Assembly (NCBI GenBank): GCA_037179385.1 | Contig: CM074181.1 | Coordinates: forward strand, 48,008,394-48,072,393 | Source of the DNA: Holothuria scabra | Taxonomy: Eukaryota; Echinodermata; Holothuroidea; Aspidochirotida; Holothuriidae | Direction: 5' to 3' | Length of the DNA: 64,000 bases | Shown: positions 38,771 to 50,720 of the stretch, piece after piece | How positions within the stretch are numbered: position 1 is the first letter of the stretch | Layout: every line of letters begins with the position of its first letter | Notes under the pieces: generated by a model | Seen by the model: the letters and a program-made list of their open reading frames with translations, nothing else | The model's database searches: none | Told to the model about the DNA's origin: nothing | Translations under genes and position numbers: made by a program

Positions 38771-38974
38771 GATTTCGTTCTTCTTTCGCATGCAAAAATT
38801 AATTTTCTGCTTAAACTTTCCCCTGACGAAACTTTAACAACCTCATCTACATAACTTGTCTTTCATATATCCGACCATTCGTCAAATTGTTAAGAGCAAG
38901 TACCCTTTTCTAGACACCTCATATGGTGATGCTTGAAATAATTCGTCAGCCATTTGTCGCCCGTAACAAAAATT

Positions 38975-39130
38975 TTATCATTAGTTCACGGTAATTCTCA
39001 ATTCGCAACAGCTCTTTGATTGATTTCAAATTCAAAAATGCAGAGTAGCTCATAGTACATATCAAGCACTCAAAGCAAGGGCCTTGTATGTTTAACAGTC
39101 TATGCATTGAAACAATGCGCTAGTACTGTG
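38975..39130 (+). repeat. R300 dispersed repeat, partial copy 3
   Basis: Matches the 5' part of R300: GGTAATTCTCAATTCGCAAC, CTCTTTGATTGA, and TTCAAAAATGCAGAGTA. Confidence 0.5.
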
Positions 39131-39139
39131 TCTGGATAA

Positions 39140-40800
39140 CGATAGGTTTATGGCAGCTGTTTGGAACTGTCTTGGTTGAATGGGTGCCTATAAGCCTGTT
39201 CCGTCCGTTGTAAGAAATTTTTTCTACATTTCAGGCAATTTTAGTAGACTGAAAGGTAAAATCGGTATTTCCATAATTTCATAAGCACACAAGTCCTACT
39301 GAAAGGGCAAACGCAATCACCTGAAATATAACAACAACCAGAGTCCACAGATTTCTTCTTATTCCACTTCAAAGCAATCTCTTTATGATTCAGGACGAAC
39401 AATGCATATTCAATCAAAACCAATAACTTTCCCAAATTCCGTAATTGTAAAATATTGTCACATGACGTTTCAGAGCCAGTCAGAAAAACAGCAGACTACT
39501 AGGCCTCCATTAGTGATTAATTCAAATTGTCCTGTTTACATTTCCCCTTAGTTTAAAGCATCCTTTTTCGCGACCCTTCCAGATTCTCATTCTTGGTGTG
39601 GTTGTCATTATTGTTCTCTCAATGTCTTATTCAGAGGGCGGGAGAGTAGCCACTGGGAAATGTTTCGTCCACCCCCCACCCCCCGCCCCCCACTCCCCGT
39701 CCCATGTGGATGAAAATTTAACATTTTTGTACTGCATTTTAGTACGTATACCACTGACGCATCTCTGTCAGACGTGATGGAATATTAGCACACTGAAAGC
39801 GATTTCTCTCCATGTCAATACATCATCTGGTCACAGACTTTAGCTGTCTATAACAGCTCATACTACGGAACAACCTTATAATAATCAAGTAATCATAAAA
39901 CAAACTTTACGATTTGACAACATTTTATGACTCCAAAATTATCTTTTTTACATTCCTTCGTAAGAAAGCCGTAAATTTTCAATGATGGTACCCTGAAAAC
40001 TTTGTAATAATGTATACATACTGGTACTTCGTGAGAGTTGTTTGAAACTCTGAGAAAAAACAAGCTTTTATTACACCTGAGGAAAGACATGAACTAACTC
40101 AACACCAATAAGGCGGTAGGGCATGATGCCGGCTAACGCAACATAATATTCATATTGTTAATACTTACCGTATTTGTATTCACTTATTCGTCTCACGAAC
40201 GAAACTGGAAACCGTCGGTGACAACTTCTAAAACTAGAATTTATGTGTGTTATCATGCATGCGGTGATGTTAAACCGTGGAAGTTTAACCTGTTATAGCG
40301 TGTTCGTGCACGATTGCCGGAAAACCCAATTTATATAGTTCATCGCAACATGTTTTGGGGTTCAGAGCGAACTTTTTTGAACCCTGGAAATAAAGTTTTT
40401 TATTACCAGATTGTAACAGTATTTGTTCGGTCCTAGGGAGTTATACCTGTGAGGCTGGGAGTGACTTTGCGGCTCTTTCCAGGAGCACAGCATGTTTTCT
40501 CCCAATCTCTGGAAGATGCCTGCAGTGGCACAATATTAACACACTAGCACATGGTTTTATTAGGCTTGAATGTAAAGTAAAACGCATTTTGCCGGTTTGG
40601 GGTCGGGTCAAGAGCTCAGAATGGGGTGAAACGGAATAGTTTGTTGCTAGGAAATAACATCGTTAAGAAAAGAAATCGGTCTGTTTCGAATTTCTCATTA
40701 TCAATACCATGAACAAGGTTTTGATGTGTTGGGACATCTAGCACAGGTCAGCAGAATTTGTTCATGAGTAAAGGTTATAGAGTTAAAAGGGTAACTTTAA
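39140..40800. other. Intergenic, no supported gene
   Basis: A C-rich run lies at 39665-39705. No exon with splice support and no paired terminal repeats were found. Confidence 0.5.
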
Positions 40801-40805
40801 TCCAT

Positions 40806-40945
40806 TAGAGTGTGGTTCCATTCAAAGAATAGTGAAGTTCACTCCAAGAAGAGTTAAAATTCACTATTTAACGAGGGCCTGCAGGAATCACTCTTTTAAA
40901 AGTGGTCGCTAAACGCACTCCATCAAGAGTGACACTTCGAAACTT
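40806..40945. repeat. Block rich in CACTC/GAGTG words
   Basis: Repeats short words such as TTCACTCCAAGAAGAGTTAA, ATCACTCTTTTAAAAGTGG and GCACTCCATCAAGAGTGAC, like the element at 61700-61938. Ends are not clear. Confidence 0.4.
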
Positions 40946-40999
40946 ATCCGACCGGCTAATTCGGAGGATGAGAAACTGCCTTGTACATGCTGTTGGCAT

Positions 41000-43830
41000 C
41001 TATTGAAGTGTTGAACATAAGCATTGTTGTCTTGAGGTGCAGAACCAAAGCGAAAGACACACAGTTGCACCTAATATAACGCATTTCATCATCAAAAATG
41101 AATGAAGTAGTTCCAATACGGTGTTGTTATGGACCAACTTATGGGGCGCATTTCATTTCGACCCGAGTTTGATACGGAGCCATATGAGTCATTCCATATG
41201 ACTCATACATGATACATATGAAAAGGTACTGAGGCCATGTTTGCAACTGATATATGCGGAAAATGTGGGTTAAGTGCATAATATTCCAAATACATGCGTC
41301 TACAGTTATCGGACGCCATATGCATATTCGAAGCAACATTAATGAGTCCCATACACCGAGACCTGTTAATGGTCATCTTTCTTACACCCTCTAGGCCAGT
41401 TCCGTGTCCCTCCCACTGTATTTATAATATGTCGTTTATTTCTTCATTTAATGTTAAGCTTTGAGTTTCCACTTCCAAAAAAGAAAAAGAAAACGTTATA
41501 CAATTACAAACTTATATCACGATGAACTGATTAAAGAGAAGCTGTGGTCTAAAGAATTAGCAACTTGATTTTAAGAGCTTGGCCCTTTAACCAAATAGAC
41601 ACAAAACAAAACTTACGTCGTATCAGAAAGAGTTAAAGCCAACAAGTCCTACGGTTCTCTGGTTACAGCATAAAACTCAGAATTTTTGGTTGGCATGTAC
41701 ATGTGAAAAATTAATACCGAGAGTAGCAAAATTTGTCCTTACCTTTTTTGAAAATAACAAAATTTTCCTTTGGTGAAGAACAAGTGTAATCACTCTGCTT
41801 TTTTAGAAACTAAATCGTCCTCTTTCCCGCTCCGATACTGTCACCCATTAGACTACAGAAAGTGCTATGCATCATACTTTCCGTAATATTGTTTTGTATC
41901 ACGCGTTTAGTAGTAGGATTTAGAAGCAAGAAGACGTAATCTACGGTAAGAACATTGATCCAACTCTAGAGGTGATTTTCGCCATTTGCGAATTCCCTTC
42001 CTTGGGCAGGGACGAGAGAACAGGCTACAGTGGGGTCATTTTATACCCAAAGTCGACTGACACTTCTTAGCGGGAAAATGATTCCCTATTTGCGGTTTTG
42101 AAATGTGGCCAGTTTGTATATTATTTACATTCCTCTATGCGTTCAATCGACCTTTTGAATTTATTGGAGTAGGTAATCCCGTAATAAAGTGTGTACTAAT
42201 TTCATATATTCTGATAGCACCAACCAGTAATTGTGTCCCAGCCACTTCACAAGCAAGAACAACGCGTGCTTTTAGCCAGGGAAAGGTCATTTTCTATCTC
42301 TTTTAAGGGGTCTTTGTCAACACGTTGTGCAAATGAGTTCTCGGTGAGAACAGCTGCAGATGTTTAGCCATGTCTGAGGACAAGTCATGTATATGAAGGG
42401 GTGGCCCTCTTAGATGGGTTAATATTCCACGAGAAAGTAGAGAAAAGTTCCTCTGATGCCATGCATGAGACCTATAGTCATGTATATGAAGGGGTCATTG
42501 GAGGGACCGGAATTCGTTCAGTCCAATGTTGAAGTCCTTCAAACAGTGAAAACACTTAAGTATTGCCCAAATTTTGTTATGGCTGTGTGAATAATTTATG
42601 TAAATTTCTTCTAAAAGAAATAAAAAACTTTGTTACGTCAATCTTACAGGATAGGTGGTCGAATTGAATTGGTTGAACAGTAGTCGTTTACGCAAGTGGT
42701 CCACAATTCGTTCACAGTGACTGTGTTGTTCATTGCCCAGGGGTGGCACCAGCGAGGGGACTCGGGGTGGGGGGTGGGGGCCATGGCATCCTTTGCGGAA
42801 CGTTGCCTTCCCCTCCCGTTGGGGAAAGTCGGCGGTTTCGTCGGGGAGGCCTACAGATAATAAAAAAAAATAATAAAAAAACAAACATGGACTGAAATTA
42901 CTGTTTGGATGCTATTGAACATGTTTTTTGTAACGCTATTTTTTTTTTCTTCTAAGCTCTGTTATACCTCATTCCATGTACCTTGTCCTATCTCATCCCG
43001 GTCGGGGAAGGACGGAATTTTTTGGGGGAGGCCTAAAAATGAAAAACGTAAAGGCTGAAGTTACTGGATGAGTGATCATGAACTGTTTCTGTCTTTATGA
43101 GTATTTTTTTTTTTCCTTTTTCAACGCTAATGCATATCTGAATCGGTTTGAACTACTTCTTACTAGCTCTGCTATCCATCCTATCTTCAATCCGTGTGCG
43201 CAAGGTCATCTTCGGGGAAAACTGCCCTCCCCCTGTTGTTGAGAAAAACCAATTTCGTCGGGGAGCCTTCATCTACAGGCCCAGGATAAAAGATGTGGGC
43301 CTGATAACTTCAGTCACCCGGACGATCTTCTTGATGTTGCCGACTAGAAGAGCATATATTTCAAGGAAACTCACAATACCGAATTTTCCTTACAAAAACG
43401 GACGAGTGGTTGTTCATGTGCATGCAGTGCCCAATGGTCTGCCAGGGACTGCCCCAACAGTAGAAACTCTAGCATCAGTAATGAAAATGGGCAAGGCCGT
43501 TTTGAGCTACACATACTGATAAACAGAAGCGTGAGAATGTCTCACCATAAGTCTGACTGAAAATTCATTTGAAGCCACCTTGTTACTTGACATATTTTCA
43601 GATACGTTGGAAAAAATCATTTATAGTCTGGAGTTCGGGCAGTCGCGTAGAAAATTTCATCTATTTGGTGGATATTGCAATTGGAGACAACGAAAATTCC
43701 TAATAGATTAAAACCCATTGGTATGTTTTTCATTCCGTTGCATAGTTTTCTCCGAAAAGAGACATGTCCATTTCATCTAATTGTAGCAGCACCTTTCCTC
43801 TGGTAAATGTCTGTCACTTAGCAAGTTGTT
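41000..43830. other. Intergenic, no supported gene
   Basis: Holds a perfect 9-bp palindrome with two TGASTCA words (41184-41206), a direct repeat of AGTCATGTATATGAAGGGGT (about 42386 and 42478), and decayed CGTCGGGGAGGCC words at about 42840, 43010 and 43255. The 123-codon frame at 43148 starts with TTG, overlaps these decayed repeats, and is not supported as a gene. Confidence 0.5.
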
Positions 43831-43955
43831 GTTTTTTTCCTATTGCAGTGAAACTTTCATTTCAAAAGAAGGCTCAGAATAACGACTGCTTTATTTCTTG
43901 TTACAAGTCTAGGAAATGCCATTTCCGGCTGTCTGATGGGGTTACACTTCTTTAA

Positions 43956-45451
43956 AGAGCCAATGAAATGACTCAATGACAACGATTTGGAGTCATTCTC
44001 TGACACTATCTATCACCAAAAAAGCGTTTATTTTAAAAAATTCTGCCCCACAAAAGAGAAATGCTCAAGTGAAATGGTACCCCTTTCAGCACAACAGCTG
44101 CAAAATGTAAAAGATGTAAAAGTGCATTGAACCAAAAATGACATCATCACAGGAACCCAACTTCACAGTGTGTATATTATAATGCTATGTCTAAGTAACA
44201 TTTTGCTCACAGATTGCGTAGCATGAGACCGGTACTGGTCAAATAATTTCTGAATTACATCTGAAGAATGCCCCAGTATACAGCCAAAAATATATTAATC
44301 AAAATTTGAAATTCTCACTCCCAATTCCTCAAAAGATGAATTTTATCATTATTCACTAAAGCTGTCCCATTCATCACATGTTAGGCCTATCAGTTTGAAT
44401 TTTTGGTCCCAGCAAGCTAGTCGATCTATTACTAGACAGCAATTCTTCCAACCAGAAAAAGAAAATATTTCAACTCACATTCATTCAGATTGTTGAATAA
44501 GAAGACTGATATCTCACCCGGATTCCTTTGAAAGACATACCTTCCAAGTAAAATTTGTCACAAACATTAATGTCGAAATCAACCAATGGATCTTGTACTA
44601 GCATAGACTTCAAAATACATGAAGTTGAAATAGTAACTTCATGCCAACTTTTGATAAAAATATGGAATACTTCCTTAAATAACCAAAATATCAGCTAGTC
44701 TCCTTTCCCACTGTATTTACTGTTCCATTTCTTTGAACCAAGTCAAATTGCAGCATTAGCACATGCATCCAAAACAACACAGAACCTGTTGGTAGTGTAT
44801 AAGCCACTGTGCAGAATGGTATACAGTACTGCATATGGGCCTGTGTAATGAGAGAATCACTGCTTCCTCCCCAACAAAAATAATAGTTACATAACACTGC
44901 AAGACAAATGGATTCAGTTACATCCCCCAGGAGCCTGAGATATTTTTCTGTGTGTATAATCTCTTACCACAGAACTTCCAAACACTTGTACCATGTATTA
45001 TATACAAACAATTTCCCTGCTAGTTGCCTCCAGGAATATTGAGAAGTCACAAAACTCCACCTGTTGAACAAGGTATTCCTAGGTGTTAAAACTCCCTTTT
45101 TCACTGGTTTTGAAAAGCAAACATAGGTTTAGGTTTTGTAATGATAATTTGTTGATTATATATCAATCATTTTAGGCCATCTATACATGCAAGATTGTGT
45201 AACATCAACAGAGCAGGGTATACTGCAATTGCATTATAGTACACACACTGTGGAGATGGGTTCCTGTGATGATGTCATTCTTGGTTCAATGCACTTTTAC
45301 ATTTTTCAGCTGTTGTGCTGGAAGGGTTACCATTTCACTTGAGCATTTCTCTTTTGCGGGTGGGATTTTTTTAAAATAAATGCTATTTTTGTTGGTAGAT
45401 AGTGTCAGAGATGACCCCAAATCATTGTTACTAAGTCACTTCATGGGCTCT
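43956..45451. mobile_element. 1.5-kb non-autonomous element with ~225-bp terminal inverted repeats
   Basis: Arms 43956-44185 and 45228-45451 are inverted copies at roughly 85% identity (by eye). They start AGAGCCAATGAAATGACT and AGAGCCCATGAAGTGACT and share AGAGAAATGCTCAAGTGAAA and GTGCATTGAACCAA. TTAA lies immediately outside both ends (43952-43955, 45452-45455). The 1-kb interior has no frame above 70 codons. The TTAA target resembles piggyBac, but the ends do not start with CCC, so the superfamily is open. Confidence 0.75.
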
Positions 45452-45477
45452 TTAATAGTTTTCTGCAGTTCTATACG

Positions 45478-45516
45478 TTCCGGGCCAACAGATGGTGGCG
45501 CTCCGCTTAGATAGTG
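45478..45516 (-). repeat. Reverse copy of the AGCGGAGCGCCACCAT hairpin motif
   Basis: In reverse complement it reads CTAAGCGGAGCGCCACCATC followed by TGTTGGCCCGGAACGTA. The motif is shared with the repeat cluster at 49400-50720. Confidence 0.65.
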
Positions 45517-47014
45517 TTTTGGTCGGACAAAGTACTTAACAGAACAATGCATGTCATTGCATATTATTCGTTGTTTTGGGACAGTGTAATAAGGTGAAAA
45601 TTTTATTGCGAAATAAAGCTCAAAATAATGACTACAAGCCCGGAAAATGCCTTTTCTTGCTCTCTGGGGGTTCTCAATTTTTCAAAAATATCCATCCTCA
45701 CCAAAACTATAGATCATCCCTACTTGATTTTTCTCGTAACGGAAGGTCAAATTCTTCCCTAAAAACCCCCAAACCTGTAATAAAATTACAATTTATCCCC
45801 ACTATAAGCTTCAGATGTTTTAAAGTGGCAAAATTTGCCAGTTTCGATGTATACTCAGTGCAACAAGTAACCAAAGTCAACTCTCACCCCGACATCCTAC
45901 TTAATTTTTCTCTTGAAAGGCATATTAATTAATAAAAACCCAAATTTTCCATTATAACCTTACCAAAAACAAAATTTTCTTATATTAAATTCCAAAATTT
46001 CTCCAATTTAATAAGCTGCTAATTTTCAAATCTTTCTCCTAAAAAAGTAAAAGCAAATAGCGGGCAAACGTCTAGTCTTGTCGTGAGATCTTAGTACGTA
46101 GCTTAGTACCTTAGACCTTAGTACGAAAGCCAAATATCTTTTAAAAATTATAAATCTTTTCTTCAAAATAAACTCCAGAATTTTAAGTATTTGTGAAATT
46201 GAAAGCCAAAAATATGCGCGCCTGAAATTCTGCCGAGTCACGTCCCGCCGGGACTACCCCATTGCCTTTGTCAGGGTCTTGAAATGCTGGCGGTCCTGTC
46301 GGGGAGCTTGGCCCCCTGTCGGGCAAATCCTGGGGCCACCTTTGTTCATTACAGAACATCGCCTGTTAGAAAAACCTCAAAAAGGATTTTAAAACACCAC
46401 GCACTTCTCATTTCAAACAAGATAAATGTCACAATATTTCTTTGAGCTCAACAGCGCTGAAAATTATCGACTGTGGTAATTTATTTACTGTGGAAATTTT
46501 TCCTGTGTGGCTCATTGAATTCATCAAAGATTTTATCAGGTGAATTTCAAAACGTTTTAGCGTGTCTTTAGTTAGCACGTGTGCTTTTGTGATTCGAATA
46601 CGTGATTCTGAACAAAACTTTCAAGTGAACGAATCCCAGGGTACTGACGAATTCAGGTTTCCTTTGTAGGCTTATACTACAGTTTTTACTCTTAAGAACA
46701 AAATCGAAGGCGCTCTTTAAACTTGAGAGAAATAAAGTGTGCGATTTTTTCTTTTGTGGTATTAGGATATAAGGATAGGTGTGGCATAAAGCGCGCTTGA
46801 AGTACTGAGTGCGAGCACTGGACTGGCTGCAACACTCAAAACACAAAGAAGCTAAAGACAGAAAGCGGGAAGTCTTCCGTCTGTGGGATCGGAATGAACA
46901 TTAAAGTCTGATCAGTTAAATGCATCTCATGGAACCAGGAGGCGTTGCAGGTAAAATTTTAACAGAACACAAACAAGCCTCCGGCAAAGATGCAAACTCT
47001 GTATGATATTAAAA

Positions 47015-47320
47015 GGAGTCAACTCTCACCCCAAATACAATTTTTGTGGTAGTCCACACAAATCTTCAATTGGCACAGTTCTTTGATCGACAAGTTCAAA
47101 AAAGGCAGAGTACTGAAGCTCATATTCCCCAGCATACACTGTATACTAAGGGTATTTTGATTACACATTGGGGTCTTGTATATTCACCCTGAAGCAATAA
47201 AATGAGATTGTCTGGATAAGAATGAGTTTTAGACAGTTGTGGGAGAGGCTTAAGTAAGTTGTTTAGAAGAATTATAACTGTTTGGACTTGAAGGATTGGG
47301 TCTTTAAGGTTTAAGGGAAG
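47015..47320 (+). repeat. R300 dispersed repeat, copy 4
   Basis: A well-preserved copy: AGTCAACTCTCACCCC, GTAGTCCACACAAATCTTCA, CACCCTGAAGCAATAAAATG, TTTTAGACAGTTGTGGGAGA. Confidence 0.7.
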
Positions 47321-47384
47321 ACTATGCGGGAGTCCGTCCAACTGTTTACATGCAGTTTGAGAAAACCTTGGCTGATATATTTTG

Positions 47385-47452
47385 TCCAAGAGTGGGAATG
47401 GCCCGATCGTATTTTCGGTCCAAGAGTGTGAATGGCCCGATCGTATTTTCGG
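47385..47452 (+). repeat. 34-bp tandem repeat, two copies
   Basis: The unit TCCAAGAGTGNGAATGGCCC continuing GATCGTATTTTCGG occurs twice head to tail, with one mismatch. Confidence 0.9.
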
Positions 47453-47599
47453 AAAGTCTCTTATTTGTTTGAAAAGCATGGTTAGGGTAATATTTAGGTT
47501 AGTGTTACGTCAGAGAGAGGCATATGACCGGTCTTTCATGGCAGGTATCAGGATTACAAACAATGATGTCAAAACCTTCATTTTCTAAGATGGTGTGGT

Positions 47600-48600
47600 C
47601 TATTTGCAATGAGCTGATACGCCCATTGGTCTGATTTGGCCATTTTTTTTTTTTTTTTTTTTTAAATAGCAACTCCTACATAGGAATGTAGCGTCACACA
47701 AATATTTTAGTTGTGGAATAGCCAGCTATGGCATCCGCCTTCCTTGTTAACATTCCCGCGTAGCATGCTGCTTGGCATATTCCTTGTTCAGTCATGAGAG
47801 TTGGACAACTGAGAAAACAGAGTTCGCTCCGCGGGTAATTCCCTCGTTATATGATCTGCCTTGTACGCAGTTTTGTATTCCTGCCGCTGCGAGTGTATCG
47901 TCGATTTAGTTTATCTAAACACACCCTGGGAGTATTTTTGCATGACGTCACAAGCAGGTCATCGTGTGGGCAAAGAATGTGGCATATCATAATTGACTAC
48001 ACGGACAGTTTTTAAAGTATTCGGGTTACATGGGTACTTTAGAACTTTTGAACATACTACGAAAAGATGAACAATTTTAGTTTTCGACATTGAAATATTT
48101 AAAACAGTCTGGTTTATTGCTCGTTCATGTTTTTGTTCAAGCTCGTACAGGATTACATCACATTGTAAATATTCACAATTCTGAGTCAAAATTCATTGTA
48201 ATGGCAGGTATCGTGGTCCCTTTTACCTCAATGGCATCATATTCTAATCATTGGTTTTGACTATATTGTACTTTTGACAGATATTAAGTTGTATGCTTGG
48301 ATGCTAACTTAATAATTATATTCGTTAAACAACATTGTAAGTGTTGGAAGAGGCCAGAAAGAGATTAAGTGTGCACCAACATGGAAGTAAGTCGAAATAG
48401 TAGTGGACGTCTAACGCTTATCAAAATCGTGGATGATAGCTGACGTAACTGTTATAAGCATGTTTTCAACACTTTGTTTAACAGAGAATGGGACAAGATA
48501 AAATATGATCAACTAATTTTCAGTGAAGATTTACGGGTCCCATGATCCTGACATCAGTCACCTGATTGGTAACTAACTATACAGTAGGAATTACAAAATA
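47600..48600. other. 3' flank of gene B, no supported gene
   Basis: Contains a T-run at 47643-47663. No exon or paired repeat was recognised. Confidence 0.5.
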
Positions 48601-48621
48601 TTATTTTTCCTGGACTCAAAC

Positions 48622-48627
48622 TTTATT
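48622..48627 (-). promoter_or_regulatory. Poly(A) signal of gene B
   Basis: AATAAA on the minus strand (TGTCAATAAAGTTTGAGTCC context), 44 bases after the stop codon at 48671-48673. It supports a short 3' UTR. Confidence 0.7.
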
Positions 48628-48670
48628 GACATGATCTTCAGTGATCAAGTGAGAGAACAATATTGAAAAC

Positions 48671-49269
48671 TCATGGGAATTCGGGAAACTCCTTGATGTT
48701 AGTTCTACCTGGGTCATTCTCACTTCCACCATCACTCGCTTGTGGATCGGTCTCGACCGGGGATTCTTGTTCCGGGACTTCAGATTCTCCTTCGGGATTT
48801 TCTGATTCTTCGGGATTTTCAGATTCAGGGTCTTGAGGTTCTTGTTCAGACTCCTCTTCGGGATCAATTGGCATTATTTGACCACCACCGCCTTGCATGA
48901 CCGAATCCTCTGGTTCTTCTGGCGTTTCTGGCTGTTCTGATTCTTCTGGCTCCTCCGGCTCTTCCGGCTCTTCCTCGTTCCCTTGGCCCATCTGCATCCC
49001 AGGACCACCTTCTTCTTCCTCCTCTTCCGAATCATCTTCTTCGCTACTGGAGTCACCACCCCTACCACCACCACCGCCACCTATAGGGTGGATTACCGAT
49101 GCTGGTCGCTGATTCCTTGAGCACTTACCTAAGTAAGCCACTTCCAAGTCGCTTTGAGTGCGACACTTCTCTTTTCTCAAGAGGCATTCGCTGGCATACG
49201 TTTGTCCATTTGTGCCACAAACTTTGGCCCTTTCTGCCCCTTGGCAATTAGTTGGGCAGTCAGACATGC
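48671..49269 (-). CDS. Gene B, last exon: Kazal domain plus Gly-rich and acidic Ser/Glu/Pro tail
   Basis: The exon starts after CTTTATTGCAG in phase 1 and runs 599 bases to TGA. It first encodes a Kazal-type domain with six Cys in C-x3-C-x8-C-x10-C-x6-C-x13-C spacing and the signature VCGTNGQTYASEC. This is the follistatin/agrin-like subtype. Kazal domains inhibit serine proteases or serve as extracellular structural modules. Gln-Gly after the second Cys is not a typical inhibitory loop. A Gly-rich linker follows (IGGGGGGRGG), then about 120 residues dominated by Glu, Ser, Pro and Asp, with EEPEEP-type repeats, ending KEFPEFP. The highly acidic tail could bind calcium or matrix (inference). 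It joins in frame to 55224-55373. Confidence 0.85.
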
Positions 49270-49399
49270 CTGCAATAAAGAATACACGACTAAGTAATGA
49301 TTTTGTCAAATGGCAGTAAGCGATACCCTGTACTGTAGATACAGGCGTACGGGAGCATTTCAGTTTGGGAGCAGGAGATTTTTTGCCCGACAGAAAATT

Positions 49400-50720
49400 C
49401 TGAAAATTTGTACCCCTAAGACAATTTAAAATGGCACTTTCCAGGCTTACAAGGGGCCCTAAGCAGTCGCTATTTTGAGAATTTGCGAAAAATTATCACT
49501 TTGAATTAAATTTCTGCTAGTAATCATATCTAAGCGGATCACTACCATTGGCTGGCTCGTAGCGTACAGAATATGTTGAAAAATCAGACCCCTCAGACAG
49601 CAGTCAAAAGATGGCATTTTCCAGACCTATCAGAAAGATCTTAGCAGTTGCTATGTTAAGTTTTCGTTTGCAAAACTATTTCACTTGAAACCAAAATTCT
49701 GCTTGGAAAGCTATCTAAGCGGAGCGCCACCATATCAGTTGGCGAGGAGCGTACACAAGGTTTTCAAAAATCGAACTTCTCGGACAGCCGGAAATGGCAG
49801 TTCCAGACTTCAGTTAAAAGGAAGATCCAAGCAGCCAGTGGTGTAGCTAGGATTTTTTCCAGGGGGGGGGGGCAAAGGTATGAAATTTCCCCAAAACTTT
49901 TCCCGGTCAATGTGTATGTATTTCATCTAAAATATGCAAACTTACAAGTATAACAACATTACCATGTCATTTTGTAATATTACCTGCATTTTAATCTTAA
50001 AGTATAACATAGAGCAATCGGAAATAACAAAGTATATTATTTTGGTAAACAATATCTGGTTTATTTGTATGTACTAACTCAGTGGCGTACGCAGGATTTC
50101 TCTGAAGGGGAAGGATATGCAGTATGGTCAAGGGGAGGGGTGTCCGGAAATTTTTTTGACGTTTTCAAGGAGCCTACATGCAAAATGGTGCAAGATTTTC
50201 GACTTTGACAGGAACAGTAATAAAAGTTGAATCGTGGTGGTTCATGAGGATAAAACTGAAACTTTTGTGTCTTGACATGCATTTCTTTATGCCGTTTATG
50301 CTACTTTACAAAGAAAAATTGTCATTAAATTTGCACACTTTTAGGAGTCAAACTAAAAGAGCATTGATCGGTATTTCTGGTTTTTCTTGACCGCAATATG
50401 TTATTTTGTAATTAAGACTATCTAAGCGGAGCGCCACCATCAGTTGGCGCGGAGCGTAGAGAAATTTTGGAAAAATCAGACCCTTTAGATGGCCGGAAAT
50501 AGCATTTTCCAGGCTTATACGAAGGATCTAGCCAGTCGCTTTCTTCTTTTGTCGTTTGCAATAAAATGCTCACTTCAAAATATGTTCGCAACTGCAAAGT
50601 GATCAGAGAGTTAAGAGCTAATTTTATCCAAAATATATATGTAATTTACCCAAAAGATCGAGCGAAGCGCCACCATTGGTTGGCGCGGAGCGTAAAGAAA
50701 ATTTCGAAAAATCAGACCAC
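49400..50720 (+). repeat. Cluster of degenerate repeats around an AGCGGAGCGCCACCAT..TTGGCGCGGAGCG hairpin motif
   Basis: Motif copies lie at about 49531, 49711, 50419 and 50659, each followed by 'aaaaatcagacc', then 'ggaaatggcattttccagac' or close variants, then a diverged spacer. GCGCCA and TGGCGC in the motif can pair as a 6-bp hairpin. Related segments occur reversed at 45478-45516 and inside the hAT-like element at 63451-63722. This links the cluster to decayed copies of one transposon family inserted in the first 3' intron of gene B. Confidence 0.6.

Noticed and set aside
43148..43519. 123-codon frame with a hydrophobic start
   Set aside because: It begins with TTG not ATG, overlaps decayed repeat words, and has no splice or promoter support and no recognised domain.
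48897..49112. Ser-rich plus-strand frame
   Set aside because: It is the antisense shadow of the Glu/Ser/Pro tail of gene B.
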